Source: Ruegeria aquimaris (GTDB lineage: Bacteria > Pseudomonadota > Alphaproteobacteria > Rhodobacterales > Rhodobacteraceae). Taken from it: a stretch of DNA of 64,000 nucleotides. Each line of letters starts with the position of its first letter. Position 1 is the stretch's first letter. A program made the translations under genes and the position numbers. The DNA is taken from assembly GCF_025751555.1 (NCBI RefSeq), contig NZ_JAOWLB010000001.1, positions 1 through 64,000 of the forward strand. Direction: 5' to 3'. Shown one piece after another: positions 40,316-49,056 of the stretch. A model generated the notes under the pieces. The model saw only the letters and a program-made list of their open reading frames with translations. It did not search any database and was not told where the DNA came from.

Positions 40316-41296
40316 TCACGACCACGGGTCGAGCACGATCTTTGGGGCGGCAACGGCGCCCGCGCGAAGATCGCGAAAGGCTTGCGCCCCCTCCGACAGC
40401 GCGCGCGTTTCGAACCAGTCCAGCGCACCCAGCCGACCATCGAAAATCGCCTGAACCGTGTCGCGGAAATCCCGGGCGGTATAGGTATAGGTGCCGATAA
40501 AACTGATCTCTTGCAGCGTCATCCGGCGGATATCCAGCCCGCCCGCACCCTCGCCCAGGCCGACATGCGCAATCACCCCACCCGGCATCGCAAGCCTGGA
40601 AGCCGTGGCGCGGGTCGCCGCATAGCCAACCGCGTCGATCACGATGGATGCCGGACGCTTGCCCTCATGCGTCACCGCCTGGCCACATCGGTCGGCCAGG
40701 AACCCGCGCCGGTTGTCGTTTGGCTCAAGGATGGTGACCTCCTCGACCCCCATCGCATGCAGGGCCAGGGCCGCGGCCAATCCGATCGCACCGCCCCCCA
40801 GCACCAGTGCCGAGCGCTCCATCTCCGGATGCAGCGCCTCAAGCGCAAGACGCACGGCGTGCCAACTGACCGCCAGCGGTTCGGCAAGGGCCGCCTTCGC
40901 CAGCGCTACGCCGTCCGGCACGGTCACAAGGTTGCTGCCCGGCATGGCCACGTACTGCGCAAACGCGCCTTCGCGCGGCGGCATCGAGATGATCTGCCGC
41001 TCGGCGCAGAGGTTCTCGCGACCCGTCGTACAGGCCTTGCAGCGGCGACAGGTGACCAGCGGATTTATCGTCACACGCCGCCCGGCCTCGGGGCCGCCTT
41101 CGATGACCCCCGCGGCCTCGTGGCCCAGGATCAGGGGGGCCGGGCGCCGGTTGTCATGCCCCAGATAGGCATGCATGTCGGATCCGCAAATGCCCGAAGC
41201 CTCGATGCGGATCAGGTGTTCGCCCTCGTTCTGCATGGCCTTCGCGACGTCGCGATAGCCAAGCGTTTCGACCCCATCATAGACCAATGCCTTCAT
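40316..41296 (-). CDS. hpsP: Zinc-containing alcohol dehydrogenase, probable DHPS 2-dehydrogenase
   Basis: A 326-residue medium-chain dehydrogenase. Catalytic Zn site: SGICGSDMHAY and GHEAAG. Structural Zn cysteines: CRRCKACTTGRENLC. NAD-binding motif: VLGGGAIGLAAAL. In Cupriavidus the paired HpsO and HpsP are proposed to interconvert the DHPS enantiomers through the 2-keto form so that HpsN can use both. The start at 41296 overlaps the hpsO stop. The name follows from operon order with hpsN and hpsO. Confidence 0.82.
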   Translation of the reverse strand: MKALVYDGVETLGYRDVAKAMQNEGEHLIRIEASGICGSDMHAYLGHDNRRPAPLILGHEAAGVIEGGPEAGRRVTINPLVTCRRCKACTTGRENLCAERQIISMPPREGAFAQYVAMPGSNLVTVPDGVALAKAALAEPLAVSWHAVRLALEALHPEMERSALVLGGGAIGLAAALALHAMGVEEVTILEPNDNRRGFLADRCGQAVTHEGKRPASIVIDAVGYAATRATASRLAMPGGVIAHVGLGEGAGGLDIRRMTLQEISFIGTYTYTARDFRDTVQAIFDGRLGALDWFETRALSEGAQAFRDLRAGAVAAPKIVLDPWS

Positions 41297-42054
41297 TTCG
41301 CCGTGAACCCCCCGTCGACCATCAGAACCTGCCCCGTCACATAGGCCGACGCATCCGAGCACAGGAACAGCAACGGACCGTCCATGTCCTCCAGCCTCCC
41401 GTTCCGCCCGATACAGGTCTGGCCCGCGTTTCTCGCCGCGCGCGCATCATCGTCGAACACGGCCCGGGTCAACTCGGTCGGGAAAAAACCCGGACCGATG
41501 GCATTTACCGTGATCCCGAAGGGCGACCAGGCCTCGGCCATCGCCCGCGTCAGTTGCCCGACACCCCCCTTGCTGGCCCCATATGCAATGCCGCCGGGAA
41601 AGGCGCGCGTGGTCTGAAGCGAGGCGAAATTGACAATGCGCCCCCAGCCTTTTTCCTTCATCGCGGGCACCAGCGCCTGACTGAGGAAAAACGGTGCCGA
41701 CAGGTTCAGCGCCAATGTCCGATCCCAACCTTCCGGGGTCACCTCGTCGGCGGCTTGCCGGGTATTGACGCCCGCCGCATGCACCAGAATATCCGGCGAT
41801 CCGAACGGGTCGGAGAGTGCGGCACACAAAGCGCCAAGATTTGAGCGATCCGCCACATCCGCCGTGACATATGCCGCGTTTCTTCCGATTTCCGCGGTCA
41901 GGCTTTCCAGCGCGTCCGTGCGGCGGGCGACCGACACCACTCGAGCGCCCGCCGCTGACAGGGCAATGGCGGCCCTGCGGCCCAGCCCCGAACTGGCGCC
42001 GGTGATGCAGGCGACCCTGCCCGTCAGGTCAAACAGGGATCTGGGATCAGCCAT
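41293..42054 (-). CDS. hpsO: Short-chain dehydrogenase, probable DHPS 2-dehydrogenase
   Basis: A 253-residue classical SDR. NAD(P)-binding TGASSGLGRR near residue 19, catalytic Ser in NFASLQTTRAF, Tyr-x3-Lys in YGASKGG, and the C-terminal DGPLLFLCSDASAYVTG. Its predicted role is oxidation or reduction at C2 of DHPS together with HpsP. It overlaps hpsN by 8 nt and hpsP by 4 nt, so the three are translationally linked. Confidence 0.83.
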   Translation of the reverse strand: MADPRSLFDLTGRVACITGASSGLGRRAAIALSAAGARVVSVARRTDALESLTAEIGRNAAYVTADVADRSNLGALCAALSDPFGSPDILVHAAGVNTRQAADEVTPEGWDRTLALNLSAPFFLSQALVPAMKEKGWGRIVNFASLQTTRAFPGGIAYGASKGGVGQLTRAMAEAWSPFGITVNAIGPGFFPTELTRAVFDDDARAARNAGQTCIGRNGRLEDMDGPLLFLCSDASAYVTGQVLMVDGGFTAK

Positions 42055-43354
42055 TTGCAGTCAGATCAAAGGTTTCGTTGGGAAAGTACTTCTCCAAACG
42101 CACATCCGCCGCACGGGCGTGGCCTTCCATTCCCTCCAGACGTGAAATGCGGGCCGTGGCTTCGGCCACGGCTTTCGACCCTTCGCGCGTGGCGCGCTGC
42201 CAGGTCACGATCTTCATGTATTTGTGCACCGACAAACCGCCGGTGTAGCTCGCCGCGCGCGAGGTGGGCAGAACGTGGTTCGTGCCCGTCGCCTTGTCGC
42301 CATAAGACACGGTAGTCTCCTCGCCCAGGAACAGCGACCCGTAACAGGTCAGGTTCTCCAGCCACCAATCCAGGTCCTCGGCCTGCACGGTCAGGTGTTC
42401 GGGCGCGTATTCATCCGAACACGCGGCCATTTCCGCGCGATCCGAACAGACAATCACCTCGGCATAGTCCCGCCATGCGGCCGAGGCATTCTCCCGGTTC
42501 ACGTCGGGCAGATCGGCGATCAGCACGGGCACGCGGGCCATAACATCCTCGGCCAATGCCCGGTCGTCGGTGACAAGCCAGACGGGCGAGTTGTAACCAT
42601 GCTCGGCCTGGCTCACCAGATCGGTCGCCACGATATGCGCATCGGCGGTCCTGTCCGCCAGAATCAGGCTGTCGGTGGGACCTGCGATCATGTCGATCCC
42701 AACCCGGCCAAACAGGATGCGCTTGGCCTCCGCGACAAACTGGTTGCCGGGGCCGACCAGGATGTTTGCCTTGGGCAGGCCAAACAGACCAAAGGTCATC
42801 GCCGCCACACCCTGCACACCGCCCATCGCCATGATCTTGTCCGCGCCGCAGATATGCGCCGCGTAGACGATGGCGGGGTTGATCCCCACGCCCGGTCTGG
42901 GCGGGGAACATGCGGTGATGTGCTTGCACCCGGCGACCTTGGCCGTGGTCACGGTCATGATCGCACTGGCGATGTGGCTGTAGCGCCCACCCGGAACGTA
43001 ACATCCCGCCGCCTCGACCGGGATCGCCTTTTGCCCGGTCACAAAGCCCGGCGTTATCTCGGTTTCCACATCGCTGACCGTGCTCTTTTGCAATTCGGCA
43101 AAGCGGCGCACATTGTCATGGGAAAACCGGATGTCGGCTTTCAGCTTCTCCGGCACTAGGGCGCAGGCTGCCTCGATCTCCTCGGGCGACAACAGGATGC
43201 TGCCTTCGTACTGGTCGAACTTGGCGGCATATTCCAGCGCCTTGGCATCACCGCCCGCTTCGATGTCATCCAGGATTGACTTGACGATCTCATGGGTTTC
43301 GGTTGCGTTCGACTTCGCTGTCAGAGAGGCCTTTTTCAGATATTCACGGGTCAT
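42047..43354 (-). CDS. hpsN: (R)-DHPS 3-dehydrogenase, histidinol-dehydrogenase-like
   Basis: A 435-residue HisD-family enzyme that oxidises (R)-2,3-dihydroxypropane-1-sulfonate to (R)-sulfolactate in two NAD-dependent steps. Family motifs: CYVPGGRYSH, GPGNQFVAEAKR, AGPTDSLILADRTAD, SQAEHGYNS and EYAPEHLTV. A histidine-synthetic HisD is unlikely, because the gene stands between a TRAP transporter and sulfonate genes and hisI is elsewhere. It starts 12 nt after dctM. Confidence 0.9.
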   Translation of the reverse strand: MTREYLKKASLTAKSNATETHEIVKSILDDIEAGGDAKALEYAAKFDQYEGSILLSPEEIEAACALVPEKLKADIRFSHDNVRRFAELQKSTVSDVETEITPGFVTGQKAIPVEAAGCYVPGGRYSHIASAIMTVTTAKVAGCKHITACSPPRPGVGINPAIVYAAHICGADKIMAMGGVQGVAAMTFGLFGLPKANILVGPGNQFVAEAKRILFGRVGIDMIAGPTDSLILADRTADAHIVATDLVSQAEHGYNSPVWLVTDDRALAEDVMARVPVLIADLPDVNRENASAAWRDYAEVIVCSDRAEMAACSDEYAPEHLTVQAEDLDWWLENLTCYGSLFLGEETTVSYGDKATGTNHVLPTSRAASYTGGLSVHKYMKIVTWQRATREGSKAVAEATARISRLEGMEGHARAADVRLEKYFPNETFDLTANG

Positions 43355-43366
43355 GTCAGGCGGGTC

Positions 43367-44695
43367 CTACTTGTAGATATCGGGAAGCAGCGTGGTCGAG
43401 ATTGCCGGGATATAGGCAATCAGAAGAACCACAATCAGCATGGTCAGAACAAAGGGAACGGCGCGGGCGGCGATCTTGAGGATCGACTCTCCGGTGATCC
43501 CCGAGACAACGAAAAGGTTCAGCCCCAGGGGAGGCGTGATAAAGCCCACACCCAATGCGGTGATCATCATGATGCAGAACTGGATCTCGTTCATGCCGAT
43601 ATTGTCGGCAAGCGGTTTCAGGATCGGCGCAAGGATCACGATATTCGGCGTGGTTTCCATGACGCAGCCGGCCGCGATCAGAATGCCGATCATCAGCAGG
43701 ATCAGGACATAGGGGTCCTCGGTCATTCCGGTGACTGCGGTCACAAAACCCTGCGGCACGCCCATGATCGCCAGTGCCTCGGCCAGCGGAGCCGAGAAGG
43801 CGATGATCGGCAGGATCACCCCGTTCACCTTGGCCGAACTGACCAGCATGGCCGGAAAGTCGGAAAACCGCAGGGTGCGCAGGACAAAGCCCATGAGGAT
43901 CGTTATGACCACGGCGGTCGCGCCCGCCTCGGTCGGGGTCAGGCGACCCGAGAAGATGCCGAAAAAGATGATGCCCGGCACGATGAAGGCGTACCAACCG
44001 GATTTCAGGGACTTGCCCAGATTGGCCGCCCATTCGCCGACGCTCATGTTGCCGCCGGATTCGTAACTGTAGAGCCGGTTGACGATGATGTTCGTCACCA
44101 GGATCGAGACCAGAATGGCCAGGCCGGGAATAAGTGCGGCCAGAAACAGGGTCGAGGCGGAAATACCCAGCACAAGGCCGATGATGATATAGGCGATCGA
44201 GGGGGGAATAAGGATGCCGGTACAGGCACCCGCCGCCACCAGAGCACAGGCATAGGGGCGCGGATAGCCGCTTTCCACCAGCCGGTTAATCGTCATCCGG
44301 CCCACCGCCGCCGCCCCGGCGGCATCAGATCCCGAGATTGCCGCGAACATGCCACAGACCAGAACCGTGGCGGAGCCGAACCCGCCCTTGGTCCAGCAGG
44401 TCAGCGCCTCTGCCACGTCCAGGAACTTTCGGCTCAGCCCGGTGCGCACCAGCACGTCACCGGTCAGGATGAACAACGGTACGGCGGTCAGGGCAAACGC
44501 GTCTATGCCGGTGAACAGGCTTTCCCCCACCGCGGACAGCGGCAAGTCACCCGACATGACCAGCATGGTGATCGCCGCCGCACCAATGGCGGCCCAGACC
44601 GGCACGGCCAATGCGATGAGGCCGACAAAGAGGAGGACGGGAAGGTAGAAATCCCACCCCAGTTCGACTGTTTGACCAACTTGTTGCCAGAGCAT
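43367..44695 (-). CDS. TRAP transporter large permease (DctM type)
   Basis: A 442-residue integral membrane protein with about 12 helices, the ion-coupled channel of the TRAP importer. Typical segments: GGFGSATVLVCGMFAAISGSDAAGAAAVG, TGILIPPSIAYIIIGLV and GFITPPLGLNLFVVSGIT. The likely substrate is DHPS, corresponding to hpsM-type genes described in other Roseobacters. It follows dctQ by 11 nt. Confidence 0.92.
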   Translation of the reverse strand: MLWQQVGQTVELGWDFYLPVLLFVGLIALAVPVWAAIGAAAITMLVMSGDLPLSAVGESLFTGIDAFALTAVPLFILTGDVLVRTGLSRKFLDVAEALTCWTKGGFGSATVLVCGMFAAISGSDAAGAAAVGRMTINRLVESGYPRPYACALVAAGACTGILIPPSIAYIIIGLVLGISASTLFLAALIPGLAILVSILVTNIIVNRLYSYESGGNMSVGEWAANLGKSLKSGWYAFIVPGIIFFGIFSGRLTPTEAGATAVVITILMGFVLRTLRFSDFPAMLVSSAKVNGVILPIIAFSAPLAEALAIMGVPQGFVTAVTGMTEDPYVLILLMIGILIAAGCVMETTPNIVILAPILKPLADNIGMNEIQFCIMMITALGVGFITPPLGLNLFVVSGITGESILKIAARAVPFVLTMLIVVLLIAYIPAISTTLLPDIYK

Positions 44696-44706
44696 CTGCT
44701 ACGTCC

Positions 44707-45219
44707 TCAATCGAAGAGTTTGTCACCTTCAAAGACGGGCGTACCGTCCCGAAGGCTGCGGACATCGCGCCACAAGGATTGCAGCAGGCGCCAGATTATC
44801 AGGGCGAAACCGGCCGGAACCGCCATCAGGAACCACACCATCGAGATGCGCAGCCCATGGCTGACCGATCCGAACTTTGCCGAGACATGAACCGTCTCAA
44901 GCGACCAGTAGAGGGCGATCACCGCGACCACGAACATCACCAGGTCGCCAAAGATATAGAGCAGCGCCTTTGCGCGCGGCCCAAGGTAGTGCATCACCAC
45001 ATCAATGCGGATATGGGCGCGCTCCTTGACCGCTGCTGCGGCCCCGATCCAGGCCAGGTAGATGAAGGAATAGCGCACGATCTCTTCGCCCCAGATCGAG
45101 GAATAGGCGAACAGTTCGCGCCGGATGACCTCGACCGCCATCGTGACCACCAGCATCACGTAAAAGGTCAAGAGCAGCCATCGTTCCGCATTCTTGTCGA
45201 TTGCCCGCAGGATATCCAT
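44707..45219 (-). CDS. TRAP transporter small permease (DctQ type)
   Basis: A 170-residue four-helix membrane protein. IDKNAERWLLLTFYVMLVVTMAVEV opens it, and EEIVRYSFIYLAWIGAAAAVKERAHIRID is the diagnostic second/third-helix motif. It bridges the periplasmic binding protein and DctM. It lies 112 nt after dctP, behind a terminator-like hairpin. Confidence 0.9.
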   Translation of the reverse strand: MDILRAIDKNAERWLLLTFYVMLVVTMAVEVIRRELFAYSSIWGEEIVRYSFIYLAWIGAAAAVKERAHIRIDVVMHYLGPRAKALLYIFGDLVMFVVAVIALYWSLETVHVSAKFGSVSHGLRISMVWFLMAVPAGFALIIWRLLQSLWRDVRSLRDGTPVFEGDKLFD

Positions 45220-45291
45220 CTCGCATCCCTTGCATTAGACATGCGCCGGAATGCGGCCCGTTGGGCCGTTCGACGGTCATGTCATCGGGGT

Positions 45292-45322
45292 GAAAAGGCG
45301 GGCACAACACCTCGTGCCCGCC
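45292..45322 (-). terminator. Leaky terminator or attenuator between dctP and dctQ
   Basis: On the minus strand GGCGGGCAC-8 nt-GTGCCCGCC pairs perfectly over 9 bp and TTTT follows. It starts 9 nt past the dctP stop. A second small hairpin CGGCCC-GTT-GGGCCG lies at 45254-45268. Partial termination would make more binding protein than permease. Confidence 0.65.
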
Positions 45323-45331
45323 GTGTCCGGC

Positions 45332-46477
45332 TCAGGCGTCGTGAACGTAATACTTGCCCTGCGTTCCGGCGGCCTCTTCCATCTTGGCGAAATTCTCCAT
45401 GGAACCGGCCAGTTCGACCTTGAATTCATCCCATTCGGACCGCTGATAACCACCGGCCTCTTTCCACTCTCCAAGCTGGTCTGCGCTGAGTGAGTGAAAC
45501 TGAACCCCGGCCTTGGCAAGCTCGGACATCGCATAGCTGCGCGCCGAAGGCACCTTGGACAGGTTTTGATGCGCGGTCATTTCAGAGCCCCACATCACGC
45601 CTTCCTGCACATCGGCGGGCAGCGCGTTGAACCATTCAAGGTTGCACGAATAGACCTGGCTGTCAGGCACCGCCTGGGTAAAGGTCACATGGCTCAGGAT
45701 ATCCTTGAAACCAAAGACATAGAGCGCCCCAACCGACGGGTCCAACGCATCCGCGACACCCTGCTTGATCGCCGAAGGGGTTTCACCCCAGGCAACCGGC
45801 GTCGGGTTCGCGCCAACCATGCGATAATACTGTTGCAGCATCTTCGAACCCGGCACGCGGAACTTCACGCCCGCCATGTCACCCGGCGTCATCACGGCAT
45901 TGCCGCCCTTGCGCACCGCAACCACACGCGGGTCGATGTTCACATAGAACAGCGCCTTGAAGCCATTGGCCTCGACCTTGGGCTCGACTTCGGACTTCCA
46001 GAAACCCGAGTTCACCAGATTGGTAAAGCGCTGGTTGGAGCCGCAGAGATAGGGCATGTTGATCAGGTCGACGGTCGACGCGAAGGGCGCGAAGTTCGAC
46101 AGCGAATGCTGTGCCGCCTGGATGGTGCCGCCCTGCACCTTTTGCACCAACGCTCCACCGGCACCCAGTTGCCCACCCGGCGCCAGCTTGACATAGACCT
46201 TGCCGTTGGTGGCGTTCTGGATGTTCTCCTTCAGATCCAGCTGCATGATCGGGTAGCTGCGCGAGGCGCCCAGCACATAGGCCGTGGCCACCGTCATCAC
46301 ATGCTCTGCCGCAGCCTCCCGCTCCTTCTCCTCCTTGGCGGTCTGCGCAACGGCTTCGGTTGACCAAAGCACGCCACCGGCCCCCGCAACCATGGCGGCG
46401 GTAAAACCGCCCGTTGCACTCAGTTTCAGAAAGTTGCGGCGTTCCGCCGACTTCAGCCCATCTTTGTCTTTTCTCAT
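45332..46477 (-). CDS. TRAP transporter substrate-binding protein (DctP family), Tat exported
   Basis: A 381-residue periplasmic receptor. The N-terminus carries a Tat motif (ERRNFLKLSATGG) and an export segment to about AVAQTA. The conserved Arg region FRVPGSKMLQQYYRMVGANPTPVAWGE fixes carboxylate- or sulfonate-type ligands in this family. The ATG at 46477 is chosen because AGGGAGGA lies 4 nt before it; an ATG at 46498 overlapping the upstream stop is the alternative. The predicted ligand is DHPS, from context. Confidence 0.9.
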   Translation of the reverse strand: MRKDKDGLKSAERRNFLKLSATGGFTAAMVAGAGGVLWSTEAVAQTAKEEKEREAAAEHVMTVATAYVLGASRSYPIMQLDLKENIQNATNGKVYVKLAPGGQLGAGGALVQKVQGGTIQAAQHSLSNFAPFASTVDLINMPYLCGSNQRFTNLVNSGFWKSEVEPKVEANGFKALFYVNIDPRVVAVRKGGNAVMTPGDMAGVKFRVPGSKMLQQYYRMVGANPTPVAWGETPSAIKQGVADALDPSVGALYVFGFKDILSHVTFTQAVPDSQVYSCNLEWFNALPADVQEGVMWGSEMTAHQNLSKVPSARSYAMSELAKAGVQFHSLSADQLGEWKEAGGYQRSEWDEFKVELAGSMENFAKMEEAAGTQGKYYVHDA

Positions 46478-46497
46478 TCTATCCTCCCTAGAATTCA

Positions 46498-46719
46498 TCA
46501 GCTGCCTTGCTTCTTGGTCTTCTGGTCAGCTTCTTTTTTGAGAATCGCGATGACGAACAGGATCGTCGCCGCGAACAGAACCAACATCTCTCCAACATCC
46601 CCGAGAAATGCGCTGCCCGCGAAAGCCCCAAGGGCAATATTCGCAAAGAAGACCGCAAAGACGATGGCTGAGGCGACAAGGAACATCGGTTGCTCCGCAA
46701 TGAATCGGTTCCATGTCAT
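46498..46719 (-). CDS. 73-residue two-helix membrane protein heading the DHPS operon
   Basis: A short protein, start MTWNRFIAEQPMFLVASAIV, with two hydrophobic segments (about residues 10-32 and 42-62) and a Lys-rich tail (LKKEADQKTKKQGS). It starts directly next to the LacI operators and is therefore the first gene transcribed. I do not recognise the family. Position suggests an accessory role with the TRAP importer. It is a real gene by its coding pattern and its tight spacing to dctP (20 nt). Confidence 0.7.
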   Translation of the reverse strand: MTWNRFIAEQPMFLVASAIVFAVFFANIALGAFAGSAFLGDVGEMLVLFAATILFVIAILKKEADQKTKKQGS

Positions 46720-46720
46720 T

Positions 46721-46755
46721 TGTAAGCGCTTACATGAAAAATGCAAGCGCTTACA
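46721..46755. promoter_or_regulatory. Two LacI-family operators between the regulator and the DHPS operon
   Basis: TGTAAGCGCTTACA (46721-46734) is a perfect 14-bp palindrome. TGCAAGCGCTTACA (46742-46755) differs in one base. Their centres are 21 bp apart, two helical turns, so two dimers can bind the same face. The first site begins one base upstream of the small membrane protein start codon, so a bound repressor would block the operon. Confidence 0.85.
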
Positions 46756-46817
46756 TTGCAAGATGGAAATTCCCTTCGCATGTGGTAAGAAGGTGGGAAA
46801 AGACTGGTGAACAAGAT

Positions 46818-47846
46818 ATGGGAAAAACCCGTTCCGCTCCGACACTTAACGATGTGGCAAGTCATGCCGGGGTTTCGACCGCAACGGTGTCTCGCTGCCT
46901 GAACTCTCCAAACCAGGTCGTGGAAACGACCCGTGTTCGGGTGCTGCAAGTGATCGAAGAGCTGGGCTATACGCCGAATTTCGCCGCTCGGGTCATGGCC
47001 GCGAAACGCTCGTTCACCATTGGCGCCATCATCCCAACCATGGATAACGCGATCTTTGCGCGCGGACTGCAAGCCTTTCAGAACGAGCTGCGCCAGAACG
47101 GGTATACTCTTCTTGTCTCCAGTTCCGACTACAAGCCCGAGATCGAGAAAGAACAGATCCGTGCCCTAGTGGCACGGGGGGCGGATGGTCTGCTGCTGAT
47201 CGGGCACGAGCGCGAAAACGAGATCTATGATTATCTGAAGCGGCATCAGGTACCCGCGCTTGTCGCGTGGTCCTATCTTCCCGACGCGCGGCAACCTTCG
47301 GTCGGGTTCAGCAACCGCGATGCCATGTTCGCCCTGGCTCAGGACGTCATCAATACGGGTCACCGCCGCATTGCCATGATTTCAGGTGTGACCGCCGGAA
47401 ACGATCGGGCACAAAGGCGTGTTCAGGGGGTCCGGGATGCGTTGCAGGCCAATGGAATTTGCGCCGATGACATGAGAGTGATCGAAACCACCTACGAGAT
47501 CGACAGCGGCGCACATGCGTTTCGCGACCTCATGTCCCGGACCCCGCGCCCCACCGCGATCATCTGCGGGAACGACGTCTTGGCGGTCGGTGCCCTTCGC
47601 GAAGCGCGGCGCATGGATGTATCGGTCCCCGACGAGGTCTCGATCACCGGTTTCGACGATATCGAACTGGCGGAAATCGCCAGCCCTGCCCTGACCACCG
47701 TTCACGTTCCCCACCGCGAGATGGGCCGCAAGGCGGCGCAGGAGTTGATTGCCATGGTCAATGGCACCTCGAAGGGGGTTTCAACCTGCATCGACACACA
47801 TATCGTGTACAGGGCGTCGCTGGCCACCCCCCCGAACGGGGCCTGA
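46818..47846 (+). CDS. LacI-family repressor of the DHPS operon
   Basis: A 342-residue regulator. N-terminal helix-turn-helix PTLNDVASHAGVSTATVSRCLNS with hinge region up to about residue 60, then a periplasmic-binding-protein-like sensor (FTIGAIIPTMDNAIFARGLQ and GFDDIELAEIASPALTTV). It is divergent from the DHPS operon across two CGCT-centred operators, the type recognised by this family. The inducer may be DHPS or a pathway intermediate. The ATG at 46818 gives the standard N-terminus. Confidence 0.92.
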   Translation: MGKTRSAPTLNDVASHAGVSTATVSRCLNSPNQVVETTRVRVLQVIEELGYTPNFAARVMAAKRSFTIGAIIPTMDNAIFARGLQAFQNELRQNGYTLLVSSSDYKPEIEKEQIRALVARGADGLLLIGHERENEIYDYLKRHQVPALVAWSYLPDARQPSVGFSNRDAMFALAQDVINTGHRRIAMISGVTAGNDRAQRRVQGVRDALQANGICADDMRVIETTYEIDSGAHAFRDLMSRTPRPTAIICGNDVLAVGALREARRMDVSVPDEVSITGFDDIELAEIASPALTTVHVPHREMGRKAAQELIAMVNGTSKGVSTCIDTHIVYRASLATPPNGA

Positions 47847-47986
47847 GGCCCGTCGCGCACCAGCCTTTGCCAGCCCCCCTGCCCTGTATCGCAGCGGCCC
47901 GCAAACAGTTGAGTCAACATCCAACGGAAAGCGTATCCAGGCAGGCCTGGCAAAGGCGCCAAGCCCAGCCGCGACACGCGTGACGC

Positions 47987-48928
47987 TCAGCTGACCTTGG
48001 ACATCGAATAGGAAAGTGCCTCGGCACTTTCCACAGCCTTGTCGACCAGGAACAGCGCCTCAAGCTTGTTTGCCGCCTTCAGCGGTACCGTCTCGCCGAC
48101 CCGGAGGGAAACAGATGCCACCTCAGGAACGTCCCGTCCAACTGCCGAAGTAAGAGTCGTCACCTCACCCGCCAGCCTGCGTGAATCAAAGGCCGCATCA
48201 CTGTCCAGAACGACCAGAAACACGCCATTGCCCCAATACGCGGCAAAGTTTCTTGCGCCATCGGTCTTTTCCATGATCGCTTTGCCGGCGAATGACATGG
48301 CGCGCCGGAAATCGGCGGACGATCCTGTCTCGAAAATCCGCTCCGCTTCCTCGACCTTTACCGCCAGAACAGAGCTGTGCAGCGGATGCGCTGTCGAGAT
48401 CTTGAACACATAGTTTTCGAACTCCGGCATGCCAAAACATCCCGGAACGCCGTCGATATATATCGGATCGCTCAGATGGAACTCACGGTCAGACCCGTCC
48501 TGGTCCTGCGCCGCCTCAATCGCCTCCATCGCAAGAATGGCCGATTTCCGTTCAGCCGCCATTCTATAGGCATCGGAAAGCCGCTGGCGAAGGTCGTCGA
48601 ATTCAAAGGGTTTGGTCACGTAATCCGTCGCTCCGGCGTCGAATGCGTGGTCGATATACTGTTTCTGCACCATGGCCGTCACCATGATGACCGGGGTAAA
48701 GCGATAATCCGGAAGCTTGCGGACCTCCTGGCAAAGGTCGATACCGTTCATCTGGGGCATCTGTACGTCAAGCAGCAAGCAGTCAAACGGCTCTGGTTCG
48801 CTGCCCAGAATCTGAAGCGCCGCACGGCCATTGGCGGCCGTGACCACATCGTCATATCCGAACGCGGCCAATATCTGCGTCAGCAGTTCCAGGATGCTGG
48901 GCTCATCGTCTACGGCAAGAATTCGCAT
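47987..48928 (-). CDS. Response regulator with degenerate GGDEF-like output domain (first paralogue)
   Basis: A 313-residue protein. The receiver domain (1-120) is intact: acidic pair Asp-7/Asp-8, Asp-54 as phospho-acceptor, Lys-106 in YVTKPFEF. A charged helix (about 120-145) links to a C-terminal domain ending in a conserved strand YWGNGVFLVVLD. This aligns with the GGDEF loop (RYGGDEF), but the catalytic residues read GNGVF at 233-237, so diguanylate cyclase activity is not expected. The same architecture occurs at 53362-54495. It lies downstream of the autoinducer-synthase-like gene on the same strand. Confidence 0.8.
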   Translation of the reverse strand: MRILAVDDEPSILELLTQILAAFGYDDVVTAANGRAALQILGSEPEPFDCLLLDVQMPQMNGIDLCQEVRKLPDYRFTPVIMVTAMVQKQYIDHAFDAGATDYVTKPFEFDDLRQRLSDAYRMAAERKSAILAMEAIEAAQDQDGSDREFHLSDPIYIDGVPGCFGMPEFENYVFKISTAHPLHSSVLAVKVEEAERIFETGSSADFRRAMSFAGKAIMEKTDGARNFAAYWGNGVFLVVLDSDAAFDSRRLAGEVTTLTSAVGRDVPEVASVSLRVGETVPLKAANKLEALFLVDKAVESAEALSYSMSKVS

Positions 48929-49056
48929 ATTGGTTCACCACCTTTATGGCATCGCTCAGGTTTCCGGGGCGATACGGATATGTATCTGGGTCCGCCTGAA
49001 CAGCGGATCCGGGTCATTTTTACTATTCTTTAGGGAAAAAACGGCAAATTGATGAC

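Noticed and set aside
42047-43354. Histidine-biosynthetic HisD
   Set aside because: The HisD-like protein lies between a TRAP transporter and sulfonate genes, with no his genes around it; HpsN fits better.
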